A stretch of DNA of 64,000 nucleotides, taken from NCBI GenBank assembly GCA_035582835.1, contig JAYKAV010002972.1:43915-107914 (forward strand), written 5' to 3'. Positions within the stretch are counted from its first letter, which is position 1. Each line of letters begins with the position of its first letter. Source of the stretch: Phoebastria nigripes. Lineage: Eukaryota > Chordata > Aves > Procellariiformes > Diomedeidae. The notes under the pieces were generated by a model, which saw only the letters and a list, made by a program, of their open reading frames with translations, did no database searches and was not told the origin of the DNA. A program made the translations under genes and the position numbers. Positions 48,073-61,359 of the stretch are shown in pieces.

Positions 48073-49949
48073 TTTCTTTCACAGAAAAAATCAAATACAC
48101 TTATTAAAAAAGGCAAGGTCTTCCTGTTTATTTGTGTTTTATTATTTCTTTTGGTTAATTGCAGTTGGCTACTAAGATTACAAATGCCCACAGCCCACGG
48201 GGTAGTCAAACTACCCTGAAGAATTAACCTGCTTTATTTATCTTGCACCGTTTACAAGAACTCTTTCTTCTGCCTTTTTTTTTTTTCTTAAGAACAAGTA
48301 TTGAAGAAAGCATAAAAGCAATTTTGGGAGGAAGGATATAGGAAGAACATAATTGCCTTTGACAATGGATTGCATCAGAGTTTTGGCAGAGATTGTTTAG
48401 AAGGCTCCTGGTCAGAAAGAATTTCCAGTTTGGAGAGGGAGGAGGCCTGCTGAGTGTGAAGGATTAATTAGGAGGGGTTCTGGGTACCTTTCCCTGAATA
48501 TTTTGGTTTTCTGGATATTCTTCTGGGATTTCAGCATCTACGTGATTCTTATAAAACCATCTTAGGCACCCTAGAAGATGCTTCATAACTTGCTTCCCCA
48601 TAAATCATTTTGGGACTAGGCCTGAATGATTCCTTTGGCAACATTTTGCTTCTCACCAGATTAAAACTGAGTGGAGAGTGGCCTTGCAGTGTTTGTGCTG
48701 GGTTCATTAGTGCTTGTGAGAGGCAGATGCGCTAATTGGAGTGGACAAACAAGAGGGATGGATGCTAATACTGTGCTTTGAAGAGACAAAATGTCAGTAG
48801 ATTAAAGAAAAAGAAGTTATATATTTTAATAGTGGGTTTGTGTGCTGTTGAATTATTGCAGTATAATGTGATCATTTCTTCTGTTCCAAGGTAACTATTT
48901 GTGTGTCTTTAACTTGTCTAAAAGGTAAAGAAAAATGTGTTGCCTTAAACATATTTCATTGTGTTATATCTGAACCCTTGAAGTTGGCTATCATCGTAAG
49001 TTATTTTGTTTTTAAAGAAGGAAACTGCATTAGCAATCTACACATTTTAATAATGAAGGCTGTATTTTAAGTGGTGAATGATTGTATGCGTTTGCATTTT
49101 TTGATGCCCTGCATTCAAATTGGGCTGCACAACTGCCTTCTGAAAACTCACAGAAGTTTCGATTATCACTCAATCCTGTCTACCCCAAAATAAATAAAAA
49201 TGAGACAAAGTGAAGGCATTGATGGGTTCATTAGCATCTTGGACCATAAGTCTAAAATTTTACTTTAAAAATCTCAAATTGCATAATCCTTCTTTAAAGA
49301 AGATTCTATCATATCATGTGTGAGAATAGCACCCTAAAATAAATACTTTATACTTAAGTATAGAACATGTTTTCTGACAAAGCATAGTTAAATCAGTGCA
49401 CTTGAGTGGCTTTTTACTTTAAAATGTATTCTCTAAGAAATATTGCTCTATGGTTTTTTTCTCCTCCTTCCTCCAAATAATCTTAAAGGAATATTAAAGA
49501 TATGCCAAGATTGCTTCATACCTAAAGCAGGGGATGGAATGGGGGAGTTTTGCATAAGACTAATAATGAAAGTAGAAATCCACCATGTCATCAAAATGAG
49601 TTCTTAATCTAACTCAGGATTAGAAAATATTATTGGTAAATTGACCATAGTTGAATGTTCTTCTGTGATCACCCAAAACACAGTCTGCGTATGGAAGCAC
49701 AGACTCAGGTTTGCATTTATCTACTTGTTAAATTTGACTCACCTGCATTTTCTTTTGGGAACCTTTACAAAATCCTTATAATGTGAACTCCATCAATGTT
49801 AGTAACCTAGATGTGCTTCTAGTGATCACAAGGTCTGAGCACTAGTTGCTCAGGGTCTAACCTCAGTGCTGGAATAACAGGATGTTGTTCATACATTTGA
49901 TTAATTTGTTTGCATGTTGTGCAGCACTCAATTTGACAGACTTGTTAAC
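48073..49949. other. Non-coding interval, no gene seen
   Basis: AT-rich intron DNA after the exon, with a T-rich tract at about 48278-48288. No repeat family, exon or RNA gene recognised. Confidence 0.55.
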
Positions 49950-50100
49950 TGGAAAAGACCTCTGAAGGTTATATAGTCTGGTGTCCTGTTTGAAGTGGGA
50001 CTTCAGCCAACACTAGATCAGAACAGCCAAAGCTTTGTCTTGTCGAGTCTTGACAATCTCCAGGGGTGGATACTCCACAGCCTCTCTGCGTTTCGTGCTG
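49950..50100 (-). mobile_element. CR1 LINE 3' fragment, antisense
   Basis: On the + strand the sequence reads GGAAAAGACCTCTGAAGGTT, then TCAGCCAACACTAGATCAGA, CTTGTCGAGTCTTGACAATC and TCCAGGGGTGGATACTCCAC then AGCCTCTCTG. This is the reverse complement of the CR1 3' region covering the end of ORF2 (GVSTPPLEIVKTRQDKA on the minus strand) and part of the 3' untranslated region. The octamer tail is not evident at its left edge and the 5' part is missing. It lies antisense to OXR1 within its intron. Confidence 0.8.
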
Positions 50101-50275
50101 GAACATGGACAGCGTGTCCATAGACAACAGCATTCACGGGCAACTTGCCCATAAACAGATGCTAACACTTGTGAACAACAGTTGTAGACCCTGGGGAAGT
50201 ATGAGGGGAACAGACCACAGAAAGTGGCCAAGCTTACATGTTTTTCTTAAATATCNTCTTCTGTTATCCTTGTAC

Positions 50276-50346
50276 AGAGTACTGGGCGAGGTGGCCCGGC
50301 TGGACTGACCCAGTATGGGAGATGTATTGGTTTTATGTTCTTATAC
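50276..50346 (+). mobile_element. Ancient CR1-type LINE 3' tail (reptile-like)
   Basis: GAGTACTGGGCGAGGTGGCC then CGGCTGGACTGACCCAGTAT and a terminal TTATGTTCTTAT match the 3' tail of the same old CR1 class as the element at 46020, whose consensus has TGGTCTGACCCAGTATGG and TTCTTATG. Only about 70 bases are recognisable. The antisense CR1 at 49950-50100 lies just upstream and may have inserted into this older copy. Confidence 0.6.
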
Positions 50347-53300
50347 ATACAGCCTTGTCTCTGTGACTTGCCTAAATCACAAGGAATAAGTTGCTAGAGC
50401 CAGTATTACTGCATACTACATAATATTTGAATTTTGCTGACAGGCAAATTGAAAAAACAAGAGTTTCTCTGTATCTTCACAAATGTTTAATGGCACATGT
50501 TCCTGAATATTGTGAAAATGAAAGGTTTAATCTTGGCCAGCACAGTACTGATACCAGATGAAGATGTTTACTGTACTGGCTGAGTTGTTCTGATATTGAA
50601 TCTATGGCTTTGATAACCTGAGAGAAACAATAATTATCTTCTTAGAGCTCCCATCAACTTCAGCATACTTTAAGTTATGACCTGTATCACCCCCTTGATT
50701 TAAAAGTCATTTTCTATGACTTGTCTGAAAGATTATTTCTAATAGTCAAAGCCTAATCAAATATTTTGTTACTTTCTGAGGTTGAATGTACTGACACACC
50801 TGCAATGGGCTGGGACTCTAAAATAGAAAAATACTGGATTCTAGTGATGTTTTATGTACAGCTGGCTGTTAAATAGCTTAAACAAGCACATTAGACCTGT
50901 TGCTGACCTAATACAATTATACAGGGTTTTACTTTGTTTTGCCCTTGTTTGCATGTTGTTCTCTACTAAAAGCAATCTGTGTCCAAGATCAACATGAACT
51001 AATCATTACTGTGATAAATGGATTAAGAAAATGTGTTAGGACACTAATGCTCTCAGCTGGCTTTGCTTCTTTCGTTTTAAAATTAGTATTCTGTTACATT
51101 AACCTCAGACCAAATTGGCAAATGACAGTGTTTATGGTAGTGACTAATGGAGCTTGAGCAAACAAATGCCAATTGTGTTTTGTGTTACTCTCATTTTCCT
51201 TAATAACTCATTTTCAGTAATTATCATGATCTTCAAAGTANTTTATAGATATGAGAACTGAGTTCAAATCTGGATATATAAAAGAAGTATGACATCTATA
51301 TTTAGACATATACATATATACAGTTTATGTGTTTTAAAATGTAAATGTCAGCATCACTTTGCCTATTAAATCTTAACTTTAAGGCCTAGCTGGATTTGTT
51401 AATGGCTGCCATTTTATTGAATAGCCATGCAGCTTAAAATTATGTATAAAGAAATGTGTAACCAGCTTTACTTTATCAACTCATGGAAAGAGTAAAATCA
51501 AAATGATTTAAAAAATGTGNTTTTTTGATTTGGGTATGCAGAAAGCACTTCAGAGATCTTGATACAAATCTCACTCTGCTTTGCAGACCCAAAGACACGT
51601 GAGCATTTACCTTGCACACACATGCTTTGCAGAAGAAATTGTAGCAGCTTGTGTATGCTTGCAGCTACTGTGAGCGGATACAGGCAATTGTCTAACAAAC
51701 TGTGTACCTAAATACTCTGTAGCATGAGAATATTTTTAAATTTTTTGTGTCACCTTATGTGTACGCAGATTTACTTTGGACCTTTTGAAGTTGAATGTGT
51801 AATGAGGAAGGAATATTCTGGTAATTCCAAGAGATTTTAAAATTTCATCAGCACTGCTCCTACTTTAGAGAGCTATCCACAAGATACTTACTTTGCATTT
51901 CATCTTTCCCACAGACTGCATCTCAGATGCTTCCCAAACTTAATGAGTGCAGTTGTACTTTTTAAAAGTGGGGAAAAAGTAGGTAAGAGAGAGAAGAACT
52001 GAGAGGATTCGGCAATAGGGAACAAGTTGTGTGCTCAGAGGAAATGAAACAGAAAATGGAGAGTCAGTGAGGGGGAGAAATAACTCTTCCATATGGCAGG
52101 CTCAGCAGGCAGGAAGGCTCCTGCACCTCCAGTGCTGAACTGGTGTGAAGAAATTGAGTGGGAACTCCTAGATTAATAAGGCGAGTGTAGGAAAAACAGT
52201 CTGCATGGTGGGTTGGATGAAGTTTTTTGGAGAACTCTAGAAACAGCACCCAAGACACTTAAAAATAAAACCTAAAATTAGGCTTTTTAGATGCTTCAGG
52301 CACTTGAAAATTCAGGCCACTTATTTCTGAAGTGCTTATTGTTGAGCAACTCCCTCGAAAGAGCAAAAGAAGGTATCTGGGTCTTCAGCACTCTAAAAAG
52401 TGGGCCAGAATATTATACAATGGAGAATTATATGGGTAACCTGAATTCGAAGCAGTAAGGCTGTATCAGCTTAATGCCGTGTCCAGGCTATAACTAGCTC
52501 TTCTCAGCTGGCTTGCAGTTAGCCCAGGTGCATCATCACAGCTGTGTTGCTCGTAGGACCCAACTGAAGGGTTGTAGGACCATACCTCATGCTATGATGC
52601 CTCAGTATATATGTTTAGCAATTTATTAAGGTGACTGAAGTAGCTAATGTTTTTACCGTATAAAGACATGCACTTGAGGTGTATACTCTGGTTCTCATTA
52701 AGCCGTGAAAGCCTGGTGTCCAGTGCTTAGGTACTGCTAGGAGGGTATACCCAGTAGACTATCTACTTAGTCACCCTGGTTTTGTAGATGTAAAAGGCCT
52801 TCATTTGTTCTATTTGCCATTGAAATAAAACTGCAGCACTGGTATAAGGTAAATACATTATTTAAAAATAAGATGGTTGCATAAAAATATTTTCCTGATT
52901 CTAGGAATTGGGCAAAAGAAATCATGAAGCAGGACAGTAGTTCATACTAGAAAATGTTGTTGAAGTACAGTGTTGGTGGGGAGAGGAGGAATGAATCAAT
53001 TTTTATTATATCTTCTAATATCTTATAAAAGCCTTAATGCAAACGTTGCTATACAGGGTTCTGCTAGCACAGCTTATTTCATTTAGAAGACAACTCCCAA
53101 CTATCTCAGGAGGCATCTTTTGTTGGTATAGTCTCTATCTTAATTAGAAGGTATTGCTGCTACAGCTACACAACCCTTAGTAGTTTAGACAGAATGCATG
53201 GGTATGTGTACATAATATACAGCATGAGGACACTTGGGAAATACTAATTGCCAAAGTTCCCTTCACTCCAGTCGTTCATTTTTAAAAAATTTATTTCATT

Positions 53301-56194
53301 TCCACTTGTAAAAAGAAGAAAAAAGAAAAAAAAAAGAAGAAAAAAGAAAAGGAACAAACCCTTTTCTTCTTCAATCTCTCTTGCAAATGAGGTCAGCAGA
53401 AATCTTAATAGAGAAAATATTTTCTGCTAGCTTGACCTGGCCATATTAGTACTCTACACTTGTATATTCCTTGAATATCGACATGTTACCTATTCAGAGT
53501 AGTGGAATTAACGGATACAAAATCCATGTGGAGGAAAAATGAAGCTTTTGGGGTAAGCAACTCTGAATAAATACATATTAATTGACTGCGTTTCCAAAAC
53601 TAGTGACTACTAGCTAATGGCAAAGTGATAAATAGGAAAAGACAGACTTTCTTGTGGGCTCCTAATCTTGTTTGTAAAAGAGAAAGTTTCAGTGGGTAGT
53701 CACTTTAAATTTAGTTGGTATTAGTTTAGTCACTACTGCTAATTTAGTACTTCAAAATGTATTATTGTGAAAACAAGATGGATCTTCTGACAAGTTTAAT
53801 GGCATATAAATGTAAGTAATGACTGGTCATAAGAATTACTATTAATGCACAAAACAGTATAAGAGAGTGTTTATAGAGTGATAGAGAGTATAATAGAGAA
53901 GATTTTATGGGGAAACCTAAAACAAAATCTTTTTTTCAAGCAATTAATAAGTCATAGTCTGTTCTTCCTGTTACGAAAGGGAGAACTAAATGAAAACTGA
54001 TCAGCTACTATTTAGTGACTATAACTATACCTAACCCTTGTGCTATATGCTTTCGATTGAGTCCATTTAAGTCATGACTTTTACAATGATTTGGGAGCAT
54101 AAATAAATATCATATTGTTTACATGTGCAGTAGATTCACGTTCTTTCTGTTTACATACATTCCAGGCTGCTTCCATAAAATTATTACTTGCTTTAAAACA
54201 TGTCAGAGCTACCAGATTAAGTGTGAATTCATCCACACTTGTTACTAAATTTATATGGTGTCACACTATCTGCTAATATAAAATTATTATGTGGAACTAA
54301 CATCAGTTCGAGTGGTGATTTCATATGTCAGAGATCTCTTATCCTGATGGAGCTCTGTCACTCATGGACCAGCTTAGCCATTTTGGAGAGCCGGTGTAAG
54401 AGCGCCGTAGACCACTGGTCAGACATCACAGTGAATCTGCTATTGGACTCAAAACTGGAAAAGGAGAACATCGTTGCACCTAAAAATATATGCTTATTTA
54501 CAACCAAGCTGAGAATCTTACGGAGTTTATCTCATGGGACTACTTGCTATTGTAGTCATTGATTAAAAACAAAGTTAGGGGGCTTCCTCTTGCCTTCCCC
54601 TCAAAAATAAGCATCAACATTATTTGAAGGGCAGGCATTGTGGCTGTTTCTTTTTTAGTGCTCAAATCCCTTCCTGCTCTGAGAGATTTTATTTGGGGTG
54701 CTCTAGAAATACCTTATTCCTTTTAAGGGACATGATCTGATAATAATTGGTGTATTTACTGTAGAGAGGTTTTCATGCAAAGAATACTCCACTTTCTTTC
54801 CAAACATGTCTTTGAAAGGTTCTTCTTATCATTTGTCAATTGAGTATAATCGCTTCTCTTCTTCTGCAGAATTGAATGTGGTTCCTTTCTGTAGGAGCTC
54901 CCGAATATCCAATTTTTCTCCTATTTGCACAATTACCTTTCTTGTTTGTCGCTAATACTAGCAAAGCATGAAACATAGGTAGGTATATTAGAAGTTGTTG
55001 GATAAGTGGTGGAGTTTGGTGCAGTAGATGCTGTAAATTTGGGCTGCGTCCTCTCCCTTTTAGAGAAGGACAGATGGGAGATGAAGCTGCCAACTCTCTC
55101 TGAGGATCCAGATGCTGTTCACACACATTGACAGAGTCTGACTCTGTCCCATTCAATGCACTTACAATTTCCTTATTGAACACTCACTGCTTTTTGAGGA
55201 ACATCATTCTGACTGCTTCTTTTCAAATATGATCTCAGAAACTTTTAGAGGTGGTGGCCATTTTCCTAGCACCTCATTACCTGTTTGTGAGTGCTAAGGA
55301 AAGGGAAATAATTTGTGGAACGTGTGGATAATAAGGCAAGTGGCTTTCATAGCAACAGTAACTATGCAAAATTCTTACTCATTCACCTTTCATGAAGATT
55401 TTTATTACTGATTCAGATCACATAGCTGCTCTGGATGAGCAAGTGTTTGTTCATGTCTTTGTTTTTCTTTCTTTTTTAGAATTTAAAACTTGGAACCATT
55501 AAAAGCCAGTTTTTACTGTTGTATCCTTCTTTTGTCCTTTACAGATACTCTGTCTATCCTTTGAATATAAATGAGTTCTGAGCTATAGAGACAGCATCCA
55601 CCAAGAGTGATGCTCATTAATGTCCTTTCATCTCAGCATGTCCCTTTTCTTAGCATCCTGGTTTTGTTTTTAATCATATAGATTGCTATCATATCATCTG
55701 CTGAGTCATTTTGGGCAAGAAGTATTTCAGGATTTTATAATTTCCCTGCTTTACATCAGGACAAAGCTGAAATCTTTTATAGTTCTATAGGCAAGCTACC
55801 CAACTTGCAAGATCAGCTAATAGTATGTACTCTTGCGATACTAAAATTTGAATCTCTGGGGGAGAAAAAAAGAGAAACTGATTTGACCTGTAAGCTCTAG
55901 GCTGATAGAGGGTGCATCACCTTCAGTCTCTCTCTCACTGGAGGCCTTCTGTAAAAGGGAAAAATGACTGGAAAAAAGGACGTGATTTCTAACACCTCAA
56001 ATGTGCCTTGAGCACCATTCTTTTGAGTGTTGTGAAATAGTGGAGTCTTTCTTCTAACAGTGAAAGAACAAACAAGGAAAATGGGGATTCACTGCTGAAA
56101 TATCTGGGTGATTTAGTGATAGCAGATGCAGATAAGGCTGAGGCTTTTGAGCCTGGAGACAGGGTTCAGGGATGACAATAATTACTGGTAGTGG
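50347..56194. other. Non-coding interval, no gene seen
   Basis: About 5.8 kb of AT-rich unique DNA with a purine-only tract at 53311-53352. Open frames such as 54239-54562 and the minus-strand 54836-55183 carry no recognised domain. No exon of OXR1 was identified. Confidence 0.5.
53311..53352 (+). repeat. Polypurine A/G tract
   Basis: About 40 bases of A and G only, in repeating AAAAAAGAAG-like units. A low-complexity sequence with potential for triplex formation; the lysine-rich frame through it is not a gene. Confidence 0.8.
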
Positions 56195-57160
56195 GAAAGG
56201 GTCAAGTCAGGGATCTCTTGAGAAAAATCTTGATCCATAGAAGTTCATGGGATGCAATGGGATACATATGAAGGATGCTGAAGGAGCTGGCTAAGGTCAT
56301 TGTGAGGCTGCCCTCTATCACCTTTGAAAGGTCACAGAGATCATGGGAGGTCCGTGATGACTGGAGAAAGGCAAATGCTGCACCCCTTTTCAAAAAGGGC
56401 AAGAAGGATTATCCAGGGAACTATAGGCTGTTCAGCTTCACTTTTAGTCCTTAGGAAAATTGTGGGGCAGATCCTCTTTGAAGCTATTTCTGGACAAGTG
56501 AAGGAGAAGGTGATTTGGAATAGTCAGTACGGCTTTACCATGGGTAAATCATGCTTTTTGAACTTTATTTCCCTCTGGGATGAAATGAAGAGATCTGTGG
56601 ATGATGGTAGATACCATCAACCATTACTTTAGCAAATACCATGTTTTGTCATGGTCATCGTCTTCCAGAGCATCCCTGTGTCCATGTCGGGGCATTATGG
56701 CCTAGGTGGTTGGACTACTTGATGGCTGGAAAAACTCAAATAGTCACCAAGATGATCAGGGGCCCTGTGAGGAAAGGCTGAGAGAGCTGGAGAAGGGACA
56801 GATTCAGGGGGACCTTACAGCAGCCTGCCACTATCTGCAAGGAGGCTACGAAGGAGATATCTGGTAGTCTGCTCTTTGCAGTGGTGCATGGCAGGACGAT
56901 GGGAGGCAATTGGGCTAAATTGAAATATAAGAGGTTTAGACTTGATACAAGGAAAAACTTTTCCCATGGGGAGAGTCAAGGAGTGCATCAGGATGTACAG
57001 AGAGGTTGTGCAGTCTCTGTCCTTAGAGGTTTTCAGGACCCAACAGGGTAAAGCCTGGAACAGCCTGGTCTGATCTCACAGGTGACCCTGCTTTGAGCGG
57101 GTGATTAGACTTCAGATCTCCTGAGGTCCTTCCCAGCCTGATTCAAACTTGAAATTCGAG
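56195..57160 (+). mobile_element. CR1 LINE, internally deleted relic
   Basis: The left half encodes the start of the CR1 reverse-transcriptase domain. AAGGAGCTGGCTAAGGTCAT, TCATGGGAGGTCCGTGATGA, TTTCAAAAAGGGCAAGAAGG and GGGAACTATAGGCTG correspond to the ELA, DDW, FKKG and NYR blocks, and a frame at 56450-56600 reads QILFEAISGQVKEKV, then NSQYGF and GKSC. The core of the reverse transcriptase, including its catalytic Asp pair, is missing between about 56640 and 56750. From about 56755 the sequence resumes in the C-terminal region (GAGGAAAGGCTGAGAGAGCT) and runs into a decayed 3' end (CTCCTGAGGTCCTTCCCAGC). Many frameshifts show an old, inactive copy. Confidence 0.82.
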
Positions 57161-60100
57161 GAAGTAAGTTTTACTGCACGGGCGGAGGGCTGTTCCTAGC
57201 TTACCACTTTCATTGGCAGAGAACGTTCTCCTCAGCCACTTATAAAAGCCCAAATTTTGCAGTCTTTATCATGGACTGCTAGGGTACATTGATTTCCCGT
57301 TATTTTATTTGATAATCTTCTCTATGAGAAGAGGGAATATTATCACACCAAAGCACGTGTTGTGATTATTCATATTTTATTCATTCTGAAGTCAAATGTG
57401 AAGTTTGCAGACAGCTTGATAATTCTATACAGCTAAAAAAATGCACTAAAACTGATTAGAAAAATTTGTGATTTTTTTAATTTAAAAAGAAAAAGTTTAA
57501 AGTAGCTGAATTAATTACCTGTTCTTCTGATTCCCCACTCTTAAAAAAAAAAAAGGGGGATGTTTAAAAGTTCTTAAAGTATCATGGAAGATCTGTTAGT
57601 GCAAGGGGAGTCTGATATTTCTGGTTTAGGGATCATTTCTGTTCTCCATGTAAGTATTATGAAAGCTGTAATTTTTGGGTGTTAATCAGAGACCCAAGTA
57701 TATTAATAGTGTCAAACATCTTGGCATATTTTTTATTTGTTCCCTTAAGCTTTCTTTCAATCCATAAAAAAGCCTGCAGGGATGGAGGGCGGGGGTGAAA
57801 AAAGACGTTTTGGAAAGGACCGAAGCACAAATACTGCAGGTAATCTCAGTTTGGAAAGTGACTTCCCTTCCATCTGAAGCTAACATTGAGATGGTGAAGC
57901 CAATAAGTTTCCTTCCGTACAACGTATATGTGAGCACGAAATCTAAGATCAAAGTCTGGTGTTACTTATTCTAGAATAACTACACTAAAGCAGAAGTCGG
58001 TTTGGAATACGGTGACAGAGGGGCCAAATCCAGCTGATGCTGTGAATGGGTAACACCGGACAACCTCCAACCCTGCGCAACCCTTGGTGCAGGAGGCACG
58101 ACCAGTCTCTGTCGCCATGAACAGTGTTTCGAATACTGCGGTTGTGTCGAGGCAAGGTGGCCTGTGCTGATGGGGTGGGACTGTCTCCCTCCCCTACAAG
58201 CAGATGGCTTTCCTGCGAGTCTGGCAACAATCTAATTCAAGCCATTCTTACTGTACTGGCACAGACCCTACCCACTGTTTAATATTTCTGGGTCCTGAAC
58301 ATGAGGGGCTACCAAATATCTCCCAGCACATACTGGGCTCCAAACAAGCTGTTTGAAAAGCTTCCTCTTCTGCTGCCAATTTTTTTTTTCTTTTTTTCAA
58401 CTAATTTTTACCCTTTCCTGTATTCAAGCTTTCTCTTTTTATTGCTGGATAAATAAGAATGAGATGCAATTTTCAGGAGACAGAGCTGCTGGGTTAGGTT
58501 CATCTCCAGGACAGCTTGCTATGAAGTTCCTTTTGGATTTTAACAAACTGGCTTGTTATTATGCTCTTCCCCCCAAAAATCCTATGGGAACTGTGTGTTG
58601 TTGCCAAACCTTGATTTTTATCTTGGGCCATGAAGAACAGTTTGATTTTATCATGGAGTTATTGTACTGTTGAGCATTCCATAATTACAGAGCATTAGTA
58701 TGCACATAGGATTATGCAAAGATTTTACAAGTATAAAATATTCAACATTTATGAAAGAAGCCTTTTTATAAATTTAGATACTAATTGGCCATGATACGTT
58801 AATGAAAATTAAATAGTGGCAGCAGCCCACTATGTTTCCAATGAATCTCATTAATTAATATGCTTGAGAGATTCTTTTAGTTTGCAGAAGATAGAATGAC
58901 AGTCTCTTTCCTCTGCCAGAGGAAATGTGGCAAGCATGATTTGTTTTAAGAGTTAGCCATACATTTGCTTAAGAATATGTGTGACTACTTGGGTAGGTGC
59001 TTTTGTGATCTACCTACAGTTTAAAGTATGTTGTTCCCTTTTCATGTGTATGTAAAACAGTGCTGAGATTGGTTGTTCAATAGTTTGCCAAGTTTCTGAT
59101 ATTCTTGCTCTGAATAAGTCAGAGAAAATAAGTCCTCCGTATAGTCTTTTTTTTAAAACATACAACTAAAAACCAAGAAAACTAAACGGTGTTTTGAGAA
59201 ATTTACTTAAATTCATTCTACAAATTAAATGACAAATGTTCTATCTAAGGACAAGAAACTCTTGTTTTAATAAAACATGAAACACTGATTGTTCACAAGT
59301 CAAGACTTTCCAGTGTAGCTGCTAATGTTAACATCAGCTGGGTATTGAAAACTGCTGGGATCTCAGAGAGAAACCGGTGCCAGTATGAACCCTGAGAAAA
59401 TGCTGAATGACACCACTGCCGATGCTGAGCTAACAAAAAGTCACCTGATGGTGTGGCCCAAACTCAGGTTTAGTAGAAGGTGGTGAATCCACATGGGGTT
59501 GAAACTACATAATTCACAGCTGAGTTTGATTTGATAGTTTTTAGGTAAGGTAGAACAACTCTCTCATGTTACCTGACGTTAAACCTATACTGATTCGTTG
59601 TGNTTTTTTTTTTATCAATACTAAATACATACATTCCAAACCTGTCACACAGGAGAGGATAATATAAGGGTTTTAAAAGATAAACCTTATTTCTTAGTAG
59701 CAAAGATTTCATTGTCTGCTGGAAAACAAACCAAGCCAAGTAAGACAAGTAGTTCGGCTTTTTTTACATACTACATTTCTCTTTAAGGGTTACAGATGGG
59801 ATTGTAACTCCTCACAAGTAAAAAGCATGAGAGTTAAGATAGATAATAGGAGAAGTAAAGAGCTCACCTCAAACCCTACAGCAGTCTCCTGCAAGAGAGG
59901 AAGAATATGTTTTTCCGTGACAAGGTTGTTCTGAAAGATTGGCTTTTTAAATGAGAATACATCCGGTGGAATAGCTTATTGTTAGGAATAGCATGTCCTT
60001 ATTACACTTGATTGTAACTAATCTGCCAGAAAACACTTTTTCCAATAAGCTCCATTAATAAAGCTGGATTGGGTTCAGCTCAGTGTCTCAGTATTCATTG

Positions 60101-60420
60101 AACAGGGTTCCTGCGTTTGACGGTCATTTAGAAGCCCCATCTCCTTCACTATTTTACTGCCATAAACACCATCAAATTGATTTTCTTATTATTTCATTTA
60201 CCAGAGACAGAAAATGCATAACTTCATTTTCTTTTGGATAGTTTGCCAATTTCTTCTTCAGGGTAATAAACATTTTTGTCTATACTGGCAAGAACAACAT
60301 GCTGTAAGTTCGTTCTTTTGTAATGATTTAATTTTTGTATTTTTCTGTGAGGGTTTGCTAAATGACAGTTAGGGACAACTTGAAAACAGGATGTTTAATT
60401 TTATTTTTTAAACATGAATA
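57161..60420. other. Non-coding interval, no gene seen
   Basis: AT-rich intron DNA except for a CpG-richer patch at about 58010-58230. A stretch at 58680-58880, rich in TAAT-type motifs, has the look of a conserved non-coding element, but this cannot be tested here. No exon recognised. Confidence 0.5.
58010..58230. other. CpG-richer patch of unknown nature
   Basis: About nine CpGs in 200 bases (for example ACACCGGACAAC, CTGCGCAACC, GTGTCGAGG) within AT-rich intron. It contains the near-repeat CTGCGCAACCCTTGGTGCAG. It may be an unclassified GC-rich repeat or a regulatory element; I recognise neither promoter motifs nor a known family. Confidence 0.3.
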
Positions 60421-61359
60421 GTGAAGCTGTCTTACGTTGGGAGAGAACAAAAATTCTTTATTACAACTGGTGTCCCGCAGGGGTCCGTATTGGGACCGGT
60501 ACTGTTTAATATCTTCATCAATGACATAGATGGAGGGATCGAGTGCACCCTCAGCAAGTTTGCAGATGACACCAAGCTGAGTGGTGCGGTTGACATGCCT
60601 GAGGGANGGGATGCCATCCAGAGGAACCTGGGCAAGCTGGAGAAGTGGGCCCATGTGAACCTCATGAGGTTCAACAAGGCCAAGTGCAAGGTCCTGCACC
60701 TGGGTCGGGGCAACCCCCAGTATCAATACAGGCTGGGGGATGAAGGGATTGAGAGCAGCCCTGCCGAGAAGGACTTGGGGGTACTGGTGGATGAAAAGCT
60801 GGACATGAGCCAGCAATGTGCGCTCACAGCCCAGAAGGCCAACCGTATGCTGGGCTGCATCACAAGAAGCGTGGCCAGCAGGTCGAGGGAGGTGATTCTG
60901 CCCCTCTCCTCTGCTCTGGTGAGACCCCACCTGCAGTACTGCGTCCAGCTCTGGAGCCCTCAGCATAAGAAAGACACGGACCTGTTGGAGCGGGTCCAGA
61001 GGAGGGCCACAAAAATGATCAGGGGGATGGAACGCCTCTCCTATGAAGAAAGGCTGAGAGAGTTGGGGTTGTTCAGCCTGGAGAAGAGAAGGCTTTGGGG
61101 AGACGTTGCAGCCTATCACTACTTAAAGGGGGCTTATAAGAAAGATGGCGGCAAACTTTTTAGCAGGGCCTGTTGCGACAGGACAAGGGGGAATGGCTTT
61201 AAACTAAAGGAGGGTAGATTTAGACTAGATATAAGGAAGAAATTGTTTGCAATGAGAGTGGTGAAACACTGGAACAGGTTGCCCAGAGAGGTGGTAGANG
61301 CCCCATCCCTGGAAACATTCAAGGTCAGGTTGGACGGGGCTCTGAGCAACCTGATCTAG
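60421..61359 (+). pseudogene. CR1 ORF2 C-terminal fragment, open but truncated
   Basis: A 312-codon open frame without internal stop. It encodes the second half of a CR1 reverse transcriptase: motif B as [14 protein letters not shown] (about residues 16-29), the catalytic motif C as FADDT (47-51), a thumb-like region with [19 protein letters not shown], then [12 protein letters not shown], the basic [14 protein letters not shown] block and the C-terminal [20 protein letters not shown]. The endonuclease domain, reverse-transcriptase motifs upstream of B (including the first catalytic Asp) and any start of translation are missing, so it makes no working enzyme. The apparent GTG start is not a real start. 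A long antisense frame over it is a shadow. Confidence 0.93.

Noticed and set aside
53248..53430. Lysine-rich small frame
   Set aside because: It is produced by the polypurine tract and is not a gene.
60358..61119. 253-codon minus-strand open frame
   Set aside because: It is the antisense shadow of the CR1 ORF2 fragment on the + strand.
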